From assembly GCF_021462225.1 (NCBI RefSeq), contig NC_061806.1, forward strand, positions 28,416,144-28,480,143: DNA of 64,000 nucleotides. Reading direction: 5' to 3'. Shown piece by piece: positions 20,072 through 35,000 of this stretch. The position numbers and the translations under genes were made by a program. The stretch's first letter is position 1; each line of letters starts with the position of its first letter. The notes below the pieces were generated by a model. It ran no database searches and was not told the DNA's origin. It saw only the letters and a list, made by a program, of their open reading frames with translations. The DNA is from Girardinichthys multiradiatus (lineage: Eukaryota > Chordata > Actinopteri > Cyprinodontiformes > Goodeidae).

Positions 20072-23000
20072 GTAGGTTCTGCTGGGGGAGGACAGGTAAC
20101 CCGCAGACTCACATGTTGGCTCTGCTTTTATGCTTTTACACGAATCTGCAGCGCTGGTTCTGTTGGTCCATCATATGCAAACATTATGATGGCGTTACTG
20201 GGCGCTCAACAGCTGCTCCAGTTATCAGTCACACGAAGCGGGACCGGAATTGATAAGCCCCGCGGACAGGCGGGTTGTGATGCTGCATCCTGTCTCCTCT
20301 GAACGTGGAGAAGAAACCTGGAGAAACTTCATCATCCCAGTTCTCTCGAAGTAGGCTGACCAGGTCGGTGCTGCTGGATGCACCTTCATAACATCTTCGA
20401 TTGTATAACTGACCCCCGAATGAATTTATTAATAAATAAGAAAACAATACGTTTTCTTAGAGAAGATATCAACATGTCAGGAGGTTCTGGAGCAGATCTG
20501 GTGTACCTGATTCTGCTCCAGAACCTGGCTGGGTCACCTCTGGTCTTCAGCCTGGCCTCAGGGATGTCCAGCAGCAGATGGTCCTGGGTGGTGTATGGAG
20601 GTGCAGCAGGTCAGTGAGGTAGTGAGATGGTACCAGAGGTTTAAACAGTAACAACACATTAAAATCCACACTGGGAACCAGTCAAACTAGGCCAGTCTGG
20701 GTGATGTGTGGTCAAACATCTTGACCAGTGAGAAGGTGGGCCCCAGACAATCAGTACCAAAGAATCATGGTGCCCAATAAGCCAGTTGTGAGGATACAGG
20801 TCTGTTAGAGGGAGATGACCTTTGACCTTAGCAATGAGTCTGAGTCTGACTCTACCACAGAATAAATGTAATAAATTTACAGCGAGCTTCATCATAAAGC
20901 AGAGATGGTCAACAGGAAGTCCACAGTCTTTGAGATAATTTTGAATGTTTTTATCAGAACAGGTTAATATAAAACCTCCCAGGTTCATATGTTTACATTT
21001 TACGGACCGAGCAGCCGGCTGTGTTGATGATGATGATGGCTGTCTGAGGTTCTTCAGAGGTTATGTGGAAGTCCTGATGTGGTGGTTTCTCATGCAGGAC
21101 TGGCTAAGGTGGTTTCCTCAGACCGCCTGCATCCTTTCACTGGATCATGCTGAAGAGAACTGTCTCTCTAAGACAGTCTGTTCTTGTTTGGACCGAGTCA
21201 GACTGAACCTTCTGTAGATTAAGATTCTGAAATTCTCAGCTCAGCCTGCTAAATGGCACAAAGTTAAACTCATTCTGTCAATTATTGTTCATTATTTTCC
21301 ATTCTAAACAGTTTCTTTTGATTGTGGATTAAATTCTGAATGTTTATGGTTTAAAGTGAAGATGTTCCCAGATCTTCCCAGTTTCATCCCGTTTGTTAAA
21401 TGAAAGTATAAACACAAGACCGACTTCCAGATCTCAGAGGTTTTGAGGGATTTTGGAAAAAAACTTTCCTACATTGTGGGATTACAAATATCATCATGTA
21501 ATCCCATATCATCACACTTCCACTGCTGTGCTTTCCTAAAGGTATGGTTGGATTCATCTGAGCTGAATACATTTTGAATTCCTCTTCATTCATGCTCCTC
21601 TTCATGTTCTTCATTTTGGATTTGCTCACTGCTGCAGATTTAACCGATCTCTGATCTTTCAACCACTTCACTGGTTGCTATGGTGATTTCCTCCTTTCCC
21701 GGGAAACAGCGAGCAGCTCTATCTTCGGATGCATCTCCAAACTTTGTTGAAACATTAAACTGGCAGTCTACGTGGGAAAATGAGGGGACTCTGTCTGAGC
21801 TCTCTGGCTGAAGTTCTGTGACCTGGTCGATGCCATTGCCATGGAAACGTGTAGTGTCCAACACAAAGTGGTCTTACAGGATGTTTTTCAGTCCTAAGGG
21901 CAGGTTTGTTTTTCTGCTGTTTAAATCTTAAAACATCAGAGAGGTAAAAACACATTACGGTCAGTCGGAGCTCTGATGCTAATCATCTGAGGCCCGTAAC
22001 GTAAAATCAGTCACTCAGCTTGACGGCCATTAAAAGGTACAGGCCATGGTTTTCCTAATAATGTAGTAATGTGTTCCTCAGGGCTTTGTATTGGTACCCT
22101 TCGGGACCCGACTGCAGTAGGAACGGTGAGAGCTGAGTGGTGCCAGGACGGCTGATCTCTGTATTTAGCCCTTTGATTGCTAAACTTTGACCTCTGCTGA
22201 GGGGAGATCTGCCCAGTCCCTCAGTTCAAAGTCTGATCATCAAACTGTCTGCCTCTAAATTCCTGCAAGAACAATGTGATGAAACAGAATGAGATCATTA
22301 GATGGTTTGGCTGAAACCATCAGCACCAATGTTCTTGTTCCGTGTCCCAACTAACAACTGGATCCAAGATGCAGATGGAACTCCACTGAGCCCAGAACAC
22401 TATAATAAAACTTCAGGTGATGTTCAGACATCGTAGAATTTTCGAATCCCGTTGGATCAGTTATTTGTCAGCATTAATGTAACTCGCCTATCCTGAAGGT
22501 ACAATAAAGCTGAGGAATCCTGGTTCTGGTAACTGATGCAAGTCCATTTAGTGGCCCACAGACCAGTAACACGTTTCCAGACTGACGTGCTTGGATGGTG
22601 GTAATCATGGCTGACTGTTGACTGATACAGAGCTGCACAACATGTCGAATGGCAGTTCATAGCAACTTGGATGTGTGCAGTATCACATCTGACTTCTTGG
22701 AAGCAGGGTATTCCTGCTGTGATGTATTTGGCCAGTTGGAGGAGTTTTAGGTGTATTTTCTGCCCACTGATGATAAAGATCTCAGTGACAACATCACAGA
22801 GCTCAGAGGGAGGTCTGGAGACATCCTGATCATTAAAACAAAGAGAGCAATATTCATTTTGCAAGATGAATCCGGATGTCAGACAGACATAATCTCTGTG
22901 AAGTAATGTGTGATCAATTTTTTGGATGGCAGCAGAAATTCCAAAGTTGCACCATTTAGGTACTTCTTTAAAGGTTTTAAAGCTTCACAATGAAGTTCAA

Positions 23001-26000
23001 TAAGTCGGATCTGGTTGCAATCCTGATTTAACAGAAACAATTTGGATGTAATGTCCTACATGTCTCCGTTAGACTTTTTATTTTATTTTAGGTTTTCCTA
23101 GTTTCTGAACATCTTGTCTAATTCAGGGTTAAATGACTGAAACCCAGCTTCATTTCCAGGATGGACTGAAGGGACACATCATTCTGCAGAGGTTCTGAAA
23201 CCTGCTCATTTTCTGCTGTTTGTCATTTTTCATAAATGGTTTGAGTCTGGATTTAATTCCAGCTCCTCCTTTCAGTCTGTTGTTTTAAAGGCATAATAAA
23301 AACAGCTGAATATTCTGTCTTTTTAAAGCCTTTGTTGTAATTGATAACTTATCTTTCTGCAGGTCAGGAAGGGGAAAACTGAAACCAGTCAGTTCTTTGT
23401 TACAGCGCCTGTAGTTCTCACAACCTGAGAGATTTGTTAATGAATAAAGTTGTCTTCATCAGTCAGGTTCTCATTCAGATCAGCTCTGCAGGTTGGAGCC
23501 TTTCCACTTGGACTGAGAACCTTTCTGTAGACGTGTGCAGGTAGTTTTTAGGAATGCAAATTAAAGGTTGATTCCATCATTTTTTCCTTACCTCTCGCAA
23601 AAGATGTGGGAGTGCAGGACTGAAAGGCTGTTGCTGCAGGACTGAAAGGCTGTTGATGCAGGACTGAAAGGCTGTTGCTGCAGGACTGAAAGGCTGTTGC
23701 TGCAGGACTGCTGCAGGAGCTGTCATGTTTCCATATTTTTAAATTAGTGGATAATTCCTCTTCCATGTTTATTCCAGAGAGCAGGTTCCTTATCTTGGTA
23801 AATGATGGAAAAGTTTCCAGAACTAAACTAATCCAGATCCGGGTCATAATTCCCAGATGACTTTAAAGAGCTAAAACAAAACCTCAGATTTCCTTTAGAC
23901 AGAAATCTTTTAACCAGCTGCCGCTTCGCTGCAATGTCTTCAAACTTTGGGGTCCACATCACATTAGTTGTGACCTGGACCTGTATGAATGAACTGAATA
24001 GTAACGCACCGGAAACTCTTAGCAGATATTTTCCATCTTCTTCTCCTCCTTCTCTGATTAATGGATAAAGTGTGAGTCTGTGAAGGTGATCTGCAGTGAT
24101 TAACATCTGATGACAGTAGAGAAGAAAAACGGAGCAGGAGTTTAGACTGTCTGGTTTAGTTGTGAAGGATTTACACATAATCCAGGTTTAGGACTTTATC
24201 TGACGGATGGCAGATTTACGGCTCAGGTGAATGAAGCTGCCTGAAGGTGAAATCATGTTGGAGGTGTTTGTTCCTGTGGACCACACACCCCAACTGTGAC
24301 TCTGTGATCAGGTGTTTCAGTTCAAGAGCGGGATGGAGGAACCTGCCTCTCTGCATACTTGCTGCATTCGCTACAAACTACCAATTAGTGAGACACACGA
24401 GTCTTTGTCCCCAGGGATAGTTTGTCACAGTTTCTGTGTTTCCTCTGCTGTCAGCTGACTTTCATTTATAGTGAGTCACTTTGTTATGGAATGTGTTGCT
24501 TAAACTGACCTTTGAAAGGCCTCCTTATCATCCTCAAAGCTGGACTGCTGCTGTTCAGGGGAAAAAGGCTGGCAAAGTCAGTGTTCAGTATGAATAACTT
24601 AAAGTTATAGACATGATTTTAAATGATGTTGAATGAGGGAGGTACATTCTGAGATGTTTTCTCTGGGTTACAGCTCTGTTTGCTGTAGATGCCTTTCCTC
24701 AGGGTGGATCTTACATCTCTTAGCTGCTATGCATGCTTAAACTCTGACAGAAGACAACCTTCTCTAAACCCAAACAGAACTCTGAATGAAATCTTTTCAA
24801 TATGTTTAAAAAACCACCTGGAACCGGCCAAGAAACATTCGATGCGTCAATCTTATGACTTAAGCATGAATTGTTCCTGACAGACTGGAGCTATGAACTC
24901 TGAACAGCAGTTGGACATTAACTTTATGACCTTCAACACCTGTGATGACACAAATACTGTTATCAGATAAGGGCAAACTGCAGTAGCAGTGGCTGCTGCA
25001 GGTCCACAAGGAAGATTCAGGTCATTCTGTTCATATTGTGCCGGTCCAACGTTTATTTGTGCAAGGCGGTTCAGGTTTTGTGCAGTTTACCAGAATTAGA
25101 TCCTTTAAGGTGGAGCCTGGGTTATTGTTTACGTAGAGATTAGAGCTGTTCTGACTTTAAATATGTCACATTAATGCATTCAGAGTTAAAGGTCAGAAAT
25201 TCTTCCTTGCTTTAATTCAAACTGACAGGTTGTTTTGGCTCTGGTAATTTTAGAGGTGTCATGTTTGGACGTCTTGGGGAAAAAAGCTAATTTAAAGCAG
25301 CTCTAAACTCACAGCTTAACCTTTCCACAAAATCATGCCTGAGGGCCTCTTTACCATCATACTGTTCCTCAGCATAGACTGGGAACACCTTCTTATACAA
25401 CTTTCATCCAACAGACATTTTCTGTGTCTTTACAGTAACATTTACATTTAAATGCACTGTGATCTGATGCATGTGGCTGGGTGAAGCACGGTGTTGGATG
25501 TGTCAGGCAGAAACGCATGGAATATTTCACTGGGAAAAGGAAAGGAGTAAGTGTAATAAAAATATTCTAATCCCGGGACGAAACCAAAGCTTCTCAGAAT
25601 GAAACGCAGCAGAAAAACATCTTGAAAACATGAAAAAAACTGCAACAAGAAGAACTTTCTGCAGGAAACATGAAGGAAAACTGCAGAAGAAATGTTTAAG
25701 CTGTGAAGCTGATGATTCAGGGAGACAAAATCTGCTTTAGGACATGTTTGGTAAATGTTTATATCATCTGTGGTTGAACTCCTGTGTTTGGTTTTAGCTT
25801 CGACACATCGTCACATTTCACTGCAAGAACAGAGAAAACACAGTTTTTTCTTCCTCAGTCTCTTCATGTTGAATGTCCTTCACTCGGTCACATTCTTTCA
25901 GCAAAAGTCAGCTGTTGAAAGTTAAAACATGGAAATTCTGCGTATTTCCTGTTTGTTGACATGTAAACATTCATCAGGAGCAACAGATCTGACTCATCCG

Positions 26001-29000
26001 GCTATTTAAGGACTTCTCATCTCTGAAAACACAGAGGCTGGCGCTCTGCAGCTGCAGAACACGACCCTGAACACTCGTCACCTTCAGAGCTACTGCAAGC
26101 TGAGTCAATGGCATAGTGTGTGTGAATGGTGTTAGTTGTGTGCCTGTCTGTCTGTGTGTGTTTGGGAGGGGGGGTGTGTGTGTGTACATGCGTGGTTTTT
26201 AGTATATGCATGCCGTGTGTCTGTTCATGATGCTTGGTGTGTGTGTTTAGTGTATGTGGATGGTGCTAGTTGTGTGTGTGTGTGTGCGCTGTGCGTGTGT
26301 GCGTGCATGATGCTAGGTGTGTGTGTGTATGTTTACTACTGGTCTATAAACTGTTGGCCCATCCTCTGACTTTCTGTTTCATGGAGTTTATCTGGAGGGT
26401 TACTTTGTGCTGCAGCTGAATCAGTCAGGCTCACTACTAACATGTTCGGTTCTCTTCAGGATCACAGCAGAACAAATGGACCAAATCACTTCACAGTTTG
26501 GGGTTAGATGTAGGTCACAGGTATTCAACTGGCTGACCTCGGTCCAGGTCCAAACCCCAGTTAAGTCCTGTTCAGACCTGTTGAGATCCCCAGTTTTTTT
26601 AACAGTGACATGTTTTCTAATATTAACTGTGACAGTAGTTATTAGGGTCGCATCCAGGTTGCAGGACCTTGCAGACGCTCCAGTCTGAGACAAATCCTGG
26701 ACGTTAGCGGAGAAACTGTCTGGGAACAGATTTCCATGTTTGGGTTTACTTTGTTGCTTTTTTTCTCCTAATAGGGATTTCCTAAAGAAGGATAAGGGAA
26801 CACATGATGTTCTGTGAAAACCCAGGAGGTGTTTGTGCTGAGAAGATAAGGTCCGTGAACTGATGCTGTATCCATGTCTCCCTCAGAACTGCAGAGTCCA
26901 GGACTCCTGCAGAGGACAGAGAGGCTGACAGAATCGTCTCTGTGAAGAAGTCTTCATCTGTCTTTGCCAAGGAGTCCAGAGCAAAGGTCAGTGAAGCTGA
27001 TTCATCCTGAAATATCCTGTTAGTTCAGGGTAAATATTTGTGACAGGTCTGTAGTTTAAACCTAGAGACTAAATCTGGAACATATACTGAAGTGTTTCTT
27101 CTCCACTGTTTTTTTTTTTTTTGTCCCCATGCATGGAGGAGATGTGGGGTGTCTAAGACCTACACTGGATGGAAAGTGATTTACTTCCTGTAGAATATTT
27201 AGGATAAGGAATCTTCTTGTTTCCCCAGGAAAGTTTCAGCTCAGGATTTCAGGTCTTTCTTAGCTGTTCTACAGAGATGGAAACCAACCAGGTACCAGAA
27301 CCAGCTCTGGGTTTGTTAGGGACTGTTTTTGTGAAGAGCCTGGGTCTGAACTCTATGTACGTTTGGGTGCAGTGGGTGTTTTCACATCTTTCTGACAGAG
27401 AGCAGACTTTTCTTCAAGCCGTTCACTGAATTCACAAACTTGTCTGAACAAGAAAATGTCTGAAGGTACATTCTGATCCCATCTTCTACCCTTGCTCCAT
27501 CCAGATGAGGATAATGACCCCCACAGGGGTCTGTCTGCATAACCCTGAACATCTTACATGCACAAGCACCTAGGTGACCCGTGAAGGATGAAGATGCTGA
27601 ACGATGAGTGATCCTATCCGATTCTGCTTCGCTGCCAGCATGTTCTCCTGTATTTCTGATCAGGTTCACATCAAAAACTCTGAGCTGAAGAAATGACTTT
27701 CTCCGGGTTTCTGTTTGTTAAAGTTGACCTGTAGGTTTCTGTGGATTTTAGCTACAGAGCTTGGAGCTTATTTACACAGTTCTTTCCTCTCTTTGGAACA
27801 GGGTCGAAAAGCTCCAGTCCTCGGGGGCCGGTGTCCTGCAATTTTTAGATGTGTCCTTGGTTCAACACACCTGAATTTATTGTGTGGCTCATTACCGGGC
27901 CTGTGGAGAGCTTGACTGCATACTGAAGGGGTAATTCAGCCATTTGATTTAGGTGTGTTGGACCAAGGAAACATCTAGAAGGTGCTGGAGACTGGCCCAC
28001 GAGTGCTGGTGTTGTTCACCCCTGCTTTGGATGCTGAGTGAGGAGTCTCAGCGTCCTGCTGCAGATGTCCTTTTCAGCAGGGCCATAAACATTCCCATCT
28101 GTGTGAAGACTCCTCAGGAGTTTCATTCAGTTGTTCTACGGATAGTTTTCTGTCTAAATCAAAGCAAATTGGGTCCACAGGTCTAGTCCTGAGAAGGTTC
28201 TGCTGATCTCAGATCATTTTAAGACCTCAGTTGTAGTCATGATTGTATTTGGACAGCGGCAGACTGTTTGACCAGCAGAGGGCGCCAGCGCTTTGTTTGT
28301 GAATGAGGTGGAAAGGTCAGGGGTCAACAACAAAAACATTCAGCTGGAACTTGTTTGCATTTTTTCAGAATCTTTGGCAGATTAACAACAAATATTTGAT
28401 CAAAAACTAAATATTTTCCTTTTGTTATTATCTGCGGATTCACCATCAAACAAGGCACTGCACACTCTGACCATTAGTCACATGTTAGACCCACAGTCTC
28501 CTTCATGCCTGAACTTTTACCAGTTTATGTTAACGAGCTGCTACCTGCAGATCTGAGCTGTTGTACAAATTTCAGCATCGGGACAGAATCTAAATGACTT
28601 TCAGCCGCAAGCACAGCAGGTCCAGAAACTGCGTAATCCTGTTGGTGTTTCTGGTGCTGATGTTTTTAATCCTGTAGATGTTAGAAGGTTCATCCACTGA
28701 TTTTTTTTATGGTGATCGTCTTTTATTTATGAGTTCCAGCAATCTCAGACTCTTATGAGGCAGCTAGGAGGAATTCTGTGTCTGGGGACTTTTTCCGACC
28801 TCTTGCTATAAAACCAGCAGCAAAGAGTATCCTTTATTTCTCCTTTTTATTTCTTTACCTGCTTTTATATTTTTATTTTGGGTCAGTTCAGCATTTCAGC
28901 TTTAAAACTACAGTTTTTGGGGGCTGATCTGGAGCAAACATGACTCAGGCTGAACTCAGAGTCACACTGAACGGGATTATTTGGGTTTAAAGTTAAACTG

Positions 29001-32000
29001 TCTTCAGGACATTACATGAACTCAACTATACCTCTCAAAACCTCTCCTTCAACCCTCGTTCTACAGCCTGAAGACAGGTTAAGGGTTTAAATGGTCAACC
29101 TATTTGCAGAAATAATAAAAAGCAAAATCTGGTTCTGAAAACAGATCCACTTATGGAGTTGTGTCTCCTCAGTCTAAACTTTGATGATGAGGAGCTTTAG
29201 TCTTTGTTGCTGGAGGAGGCAGAACTTGTCGATAATTTGTTCTGCTCCAAACGCAGCAGATCATGTTTGACCAGTCTTTCATTTCTCTGAGGGTGGAGCA
29301 GCTTCTGCAGCCTGGAATTAAGTTGTGGTGCCAGCTCTTTTGTTTGAACCATGGTTTTTAATTTAACTCCTCCTGCCCTTTGACAGCAGTGCTGGGCTAG
29401 GAGACAAGAGCAGATCTGGTTGGTTTAGATCTACATAGAGAAGAACAAAGTTTGGCATGTTGTTAACATCACAGATACATTTTACATAAACTCCATCCAT
29501 CCATCCATCTTTCTGATCTCTCCTAAATCCTCCTCTTTTTCTTTCAGGCCAAAGAGTTTAGCTACTCCGAGTTGGACCTCAGAAAACCCAAACGCTTTGC
29601 TACATTCTCCTTTGACCTGAGGAAGAGGAAGAAGAGGGTTGAGGAGAACATTTCAAAGAGCACCTTTGGTCTTCACAGCTCCGGCATCAACATGCAGGAG
29701 GAGGTAACATCTTTTTTTTGTGACCTGTTCAGGCCTACCATATGGAGCAGATGGTAGCCTACATGAGCCAGGTTCAGGCAGGCCACCAGACAGGGGCATG
29801 GCCCAAGCACATACACAGACAACACGCCACCAAGGCAGGCAGCCCTCTGCTGGGCCCTCCCAATGACGCAGTCAAAGAACCCCAGAACATCCCCACACCC
29901 AAAATCCCTGCCAAACCGGCATAGGCTCCGCAGTGGGAGCCAGAGTACCACACCATGACCCCTTGCCCATTTGAATGCAGATGTGTATGTCTAAAATTCA
30001 TTATAATTAAGGTTGTGGCTGGGGATGTATGAGACCCCAAAGCCCTAAGTGTCTCTAGTGCATTAAAATTGAGGTGCAGGACCGGGCCAAATATAGCAGG
30101 GAGGGCACCCCCATCCATGCCCACAAGGCCCATCATCCCACCGCCCAAGACCCTGCTGCTGTGCTGTGTTGCATATGTGAAGGGAGGAGGGGGTGGGCGC
30201 CAAGGAGGGAACATATTAACATAGACTGATGGTTCTCTCAGATCCATCTGACAGAATATCTGTTATACTCTTAAGAGCTGAAACGTTTTCTTCAGAAACC
30301 TTATGTTTCTCTGCGGTTCTGATAAGGTTCTGAACATTCTTCTCTAAAACAAGAAATGGTGATGATTTTATCACCCCAACTTTCTTCATTTTGGTTTTTT
30401 TGACCAGGCTGGAACCAGAATTTATACTGACAAGAAGTTTGAATCTATTGTGGATTTTCTCTGATTGACACAGGCTCAAAATTATACATACAGGCTCAGA
30501 TATATTCATACGTGCATCTAAATCTGTTATTAAATGTTTCTGAAGGTTCTGGAATGTCCTTCTAAGACCTATACCTGCTAACTTCTAATTGGTAATCATG
30601 ATCCAGTGCAGCGTTTAAACAGTTAGTTTGATAGCATCACAGGGCTAAACAGCACTCGGAACCATGAGAAAATCCAAGGAACTCAGTGAAGATCTAAGGA
30701 GGAGATATTGTTAGCTGGAAGTCTTTTAGAGCTATTTCTGAACATCTGAAGATCCAAACGTTTTCAGTTTAAACAACTGTGCAGAAGGCCAGGTTATTCA
30801 GATGGATCTCCACTTTGCCAAGATCTGGAAGAAGATCCAAACTGTTCCTCTCAGTTAAGGAAATGTCCATGTGTCCAAATGTCCAAAGATGTAGCTGTTT
30901 GGACATAATGACAAGAAGAATGTTTAGAGGAATCCAGGTGAGGCTTTCAAACAATACTGTACCAGCTGTCAAGCATAGTGGTGGCAGCATCATGCTGTGG
31001 GGTTGTTTCCCTGTCAGTGGTACCAGTGGTGCATTGCTCGGAGGGGATGAAATGATGAAGACCGGTCTGATCTCTTCCAAAATGATTCCAGAACCTTGAT
31101 GGACATGAAAGGTCGAGATGCAACCTGCTAAGAGCTGTTTAACCAAACATCAGTGGGTGTATGAATATATGTGAGCCTGTGTGGTTTTTAAAACCTTCGC
31201 TGCTTTATATTGTATAATTATTTTAGCCTAGATGAAAAACAGCTCCTCTAAACAGGAGTGGATGGAAGATTTTAAAAGTTTCTTTCAGAAAAACGCTCCT
31301 GAGGTTCTCAATCCAAACCAAAAACCAGCTGAGTGCTCAAACTATCTGCAGCTCTACTCCACATTCATCCCTCAGCTGATGAGGTTCTGGTCCACAACAT
31401 TTTGCTCTGCTCGGCTTGATTGTTTAAATGAGCTGAAAATCAGGTCGGAAGGTTGTCTGTTCCATCTTCCAGTGAAGATGTTTAGATTCTCAGATGATTT
31501 AACTGTAAATCTGAACCTCTGACTGATCTTCTCACAGACTCCGGCCTCCTGTTTGGATCTGGACCAGGCCAACTCGAAGATGCAGTTCAGTGTGTCCCAA
31601 CCCGAGCTTGATACCAGCGGGACATTCAACATCCCATCTCCTCCTCCTCTGTCTTCAAATCGATCTGAGGCATACTTCTCCTTCCCTGTTGGGTCATTCC
31701 TCACTCCCAAAACCCAGCTAGAATCCGATCTGCTTCTCTCCAACAGCTGTGCTGAGGGAACGCCAAGAGCTCCAATTGCCTCTATCCAGGAGCTTCATCT
31801 GGAAGATTCAGCTTCCTCAGTGGAGGAATCTGCTCCAGCTCAAACACAAACCTCCTCAGCTGTTCCCAGCTTCCAGTCCAAACAGGCAGAAACAGCTGTG
31901 GACCCAGACTTCCTACAGAGCTACACCACATCTGCTGCGTCAGGCAGCTCTGCTTCATCTTATCATCAGACAGACAACACCTCAGGAAAAACTGAGCTGA

Positions 32001-35000
32001 TCCTGCAGAACAGCGGCGCTAACAGGAATGTTTCTGATGCTGCTGCTCCTCTGAGTCAGGAATCTGCTCCCAAAAAGATAGAGAATCAGGAAGGTTTTAC
32101 TCTCACTGTGACCTCTGAACCCCAAACTGTGGTTCTGACCTCAACTGTCAGCGAGGAGCAGAGGACCAAGCCCTCCAGACAGGACTCAACTGCGCCTCTG
32201 AGTGAAAGTTTAGCTGTAGGAGAAGCTGAACATCAGGAAGCTTTAACTGTCACTGAGTCCCTGATTCCTGAACCTGACCCAGGGACCTCCTCTGTCAGCA
32301 GCAAACAGATCTCAGCTGAGAGGTCTGACCCTGAATCGGACTCCATGATCTCACCTATCAGCGCTGAACCGACCCATCTTCCCATCAGTCAGGATTTGGT
32401 GTATGAAGCTTTTTATGATTCCCTCTTTCCTCTGAATTTTACCTCTGAGGTCATTGCTTCACTGTTGCAACATCCATCCCAGATCCCAGCGAGACTTCCT
32501 GCCTTCCAGACAGAATCCACTGAGGTCCAGCGCCCCCCTGAGAGCCCCATAGAAACTGACAAAACCCGCTCCCTGCAGTCACATGATCCCGCCGCAGGTT
32601 TTTTCAGTTCTGGTGAAATAAATCCAACCTGTGCTCCCTCTGCACAGACCTCTAGCTCGTCTCGGATCCAGGTTCCATACTCGGAGCTGACTGCTTCCCA
32701 TTCACACAGCAGAGGCCTTGTTCCTGACTCGGCTGCTTCTCCTGTTTCTGGAACGTCTCCAGGGACAGACTCTCGGGTTTCCTGCGCTAAACGCCGAGTG
32801 ATCCTGGTCAGACAGTCGCTCACACCCGTCTCCTCACCTCCGGATCACAGAATGAACACCCAGGAGGTCGAAACCCAAATGGAGAATTTCTTTGTGCCTA
32901 CTGGACCGACAGACGGATCGGACAGAGCTCTGAGTCCTGCCTACCTGAGTGTGGGATCAGACGAAGGCAGCACCATGGAAGTTTATTTCAGCGCTCAGGA
33001 GGACAACACTGAGAGCGGAGAGGAGGAGATGTTCACGGTGGATGAAAGAGAAAAAACGTTTGTGCCTGAAGAAGGGAGAGAGATGCAGCTGCAGGGGGAG
33101 GACACCCAGCAGGTCGGGGGAGGCCTGACAGGTGGGACACTGAGGGGGGAGGCTCAGACAAGGATCGAGGAAATAACTAAAGGTCACAGGTTGGAGGATC
33201 AGCTGCTGTTCCAGGGAAACTCTGAGTGCATCCTTGGACCAAATCCAAGGATTGAGGAGAAAGGAGAAACTAACTCTGCACAGGTGAGAGGGAAAGCAGA
33301 GGAGGAGAGGAGGGAGGAGCTGCTGGCCCCACCAGTTCAGCAGGTAAACAAGCTGATGGAATGTGATTCCACCCCGCCCTCCTCTGATCCATCAGGGGAA
33401 GGAAACCAGGCCGAAGACGTAGAAACTGATGATCTCTCTGACGAGGAGCAGAAAGCCCTGAGCCTGCAGGGAAAGTTTCTAATTTCTGAAGTCAGGAGAC
33501 CCGAGGAAACAGGAGAGGAGCTCTGTGTCCAGGCAAGAGAGGGAGAGGAGCGCACCTTCAGCTCAAACACGTGTTCTGCAGCAGGACAGATACCTGACGC
33601 TGCTGGTGCCACCCGCAGTCCTGAGTGGGCGGACACCATGACTAAAAGCGCTGATGGAATCGCTGCGACACAACAACAGGTGTCAGACAAGCTGCCAGCT
33701 CCAGACACGCGCACACTGCCTCCTGACCTGCATCCAGCCAAGCCCACCAGTCATCTGGACCACGGGTGAGTCTGTTTACATGCTGACTGAATCGAGAGGA
33801 GAAAGCGGTCCTAAGATAACGTCAGAGCTCTCTGTACTTGTTTATCATCTGAACAGCAGCAGAAGTCCTTCAGTCTGTCCTAGGTTCTTACTCAGCTCAG
33901 ACAGGTACTGGTCCAATTAAAGCGCCATACATGACAGCAGCAAATCTTCCCCTAAACCTGGGTAGGAAGCAGTTTAAATTAATCTGAAATATAAAAACAA
34001 AACTGAGCAAACGCTGGAAATGAACATCATGTTCTCCTGATGAATCCAGAACCTGCCCCAGAGCTTTAGCCTGCTGATCCAAGCTCAGTTAGAGGAAACA
34101 GATTATTACAGCCATTTCTTTTCCCTGATTTTGGATTTTTATTGACAGTTTGTTTAGAAAATTAGATTATAATCCTGCTGCAGAATGTTTGCCGGGAAAG
34201 CTGAAACCTGAAATTAGGAAGATCATTAAAGCACCAAGAAAAACAAACACACTGACACTTCCCAGAGGTTTGAACCAAAGATGTTTTTTGTTTTCTTTTA
34301 TTTCTTGAAATTCATGTATTCTGCTGCAGTTTTTCTCATTCGTAATCCCAACACTTAAAACTGTTCTGATATTGAGGATCCTAATCCATGAAGACCTCCA
34401 GTTGTTATTCTATCCCGTTCCTCCTTCAAAGACATCATTTCTTTTTTTGTTTTTTGTGGCACTAGTGGCCTTTATTTGTGTTATTTTCCAAAGTTGCCAG
34501 ACAGGAAGTAGGGTGGAGAGAGGGGGAAGACATGTAGTATAGGTTTCTGGGGTCCGGACCCAAATCCGGAACGGCTGCATCGAGGACTGAGGCCTCCATG
34601 TATGGTGGGCCGTCGCTATGCCACGCCCCGCCCCTGCTCCCTACATCTCAAAGTATTTATCAGTATAGGGTTGTCTCCAACACTGGGGTCAGGCCAGTCC
34701 AGCAGCTGCACCCTCCTCTTTGTGAACCAGGCCTTTGGAACATGGTTTTCTATTGTCTATATGGTGACAAATTATGGACGTCCCTGAAGAAGATGTGGTC
34801 CTGAGGGCAGCAGATGTTGCTCTAAGATCTCTGCTGGTCTTTTCTGCATCAGTGCTGCATCACAGAAGATGAAATTATCCAAGCCCATACCATGATACAA
34901 CCTCCTACCATCAGAGAGCCTGGCTGTAGGGTCTGGTTGCTGACAACAGGCTGGATGCTTCTTTTCCAACAAACATTTGGAAAACCGATCCATCTGAACA

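Larger units (their letters stand above)
20072..26886 (+). other. Intron 1 of the crystallin-family gene
   Basis: 6.8 kb. Contains a possible minus-strand Tc1-type scrap (21,390-21,660), a 22-bp tandem repeat (23,613-23,710) and a GT-rich tract (26,106-26,330). ORFs such as 22,457-22,864 minus (135 codons) have no motif I recognise. Confidence 0.7.
29704..31537 (+). other. Intron 3 of the crystallin-family gene
   Basis: 1.8 kb, largely repeat: a GC-rich segment at 29,731-30,200 and a Tc1-type relic at 30,430-31,110. Confidence 0.7.

Noticed and set aside
22457..22864. 135-codon minus-strand ORF in intron 1 as a host gene
   Set aside because: No motif recognised, no splice context, and length within chance for this much sequence.
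26136..26369. Cys/Val-rich ORF resembling a small secreted protein
   Set aside because: Comes from an interrupted GT repeat; no signal peptide or conserved spacing.
29774..30247. 157-codon minus-strand ORF as a gene
   Set aside because: No recognisable domain, unusual composition, inside an intron and a suspected repeat. Kept only as an unexplained segment.
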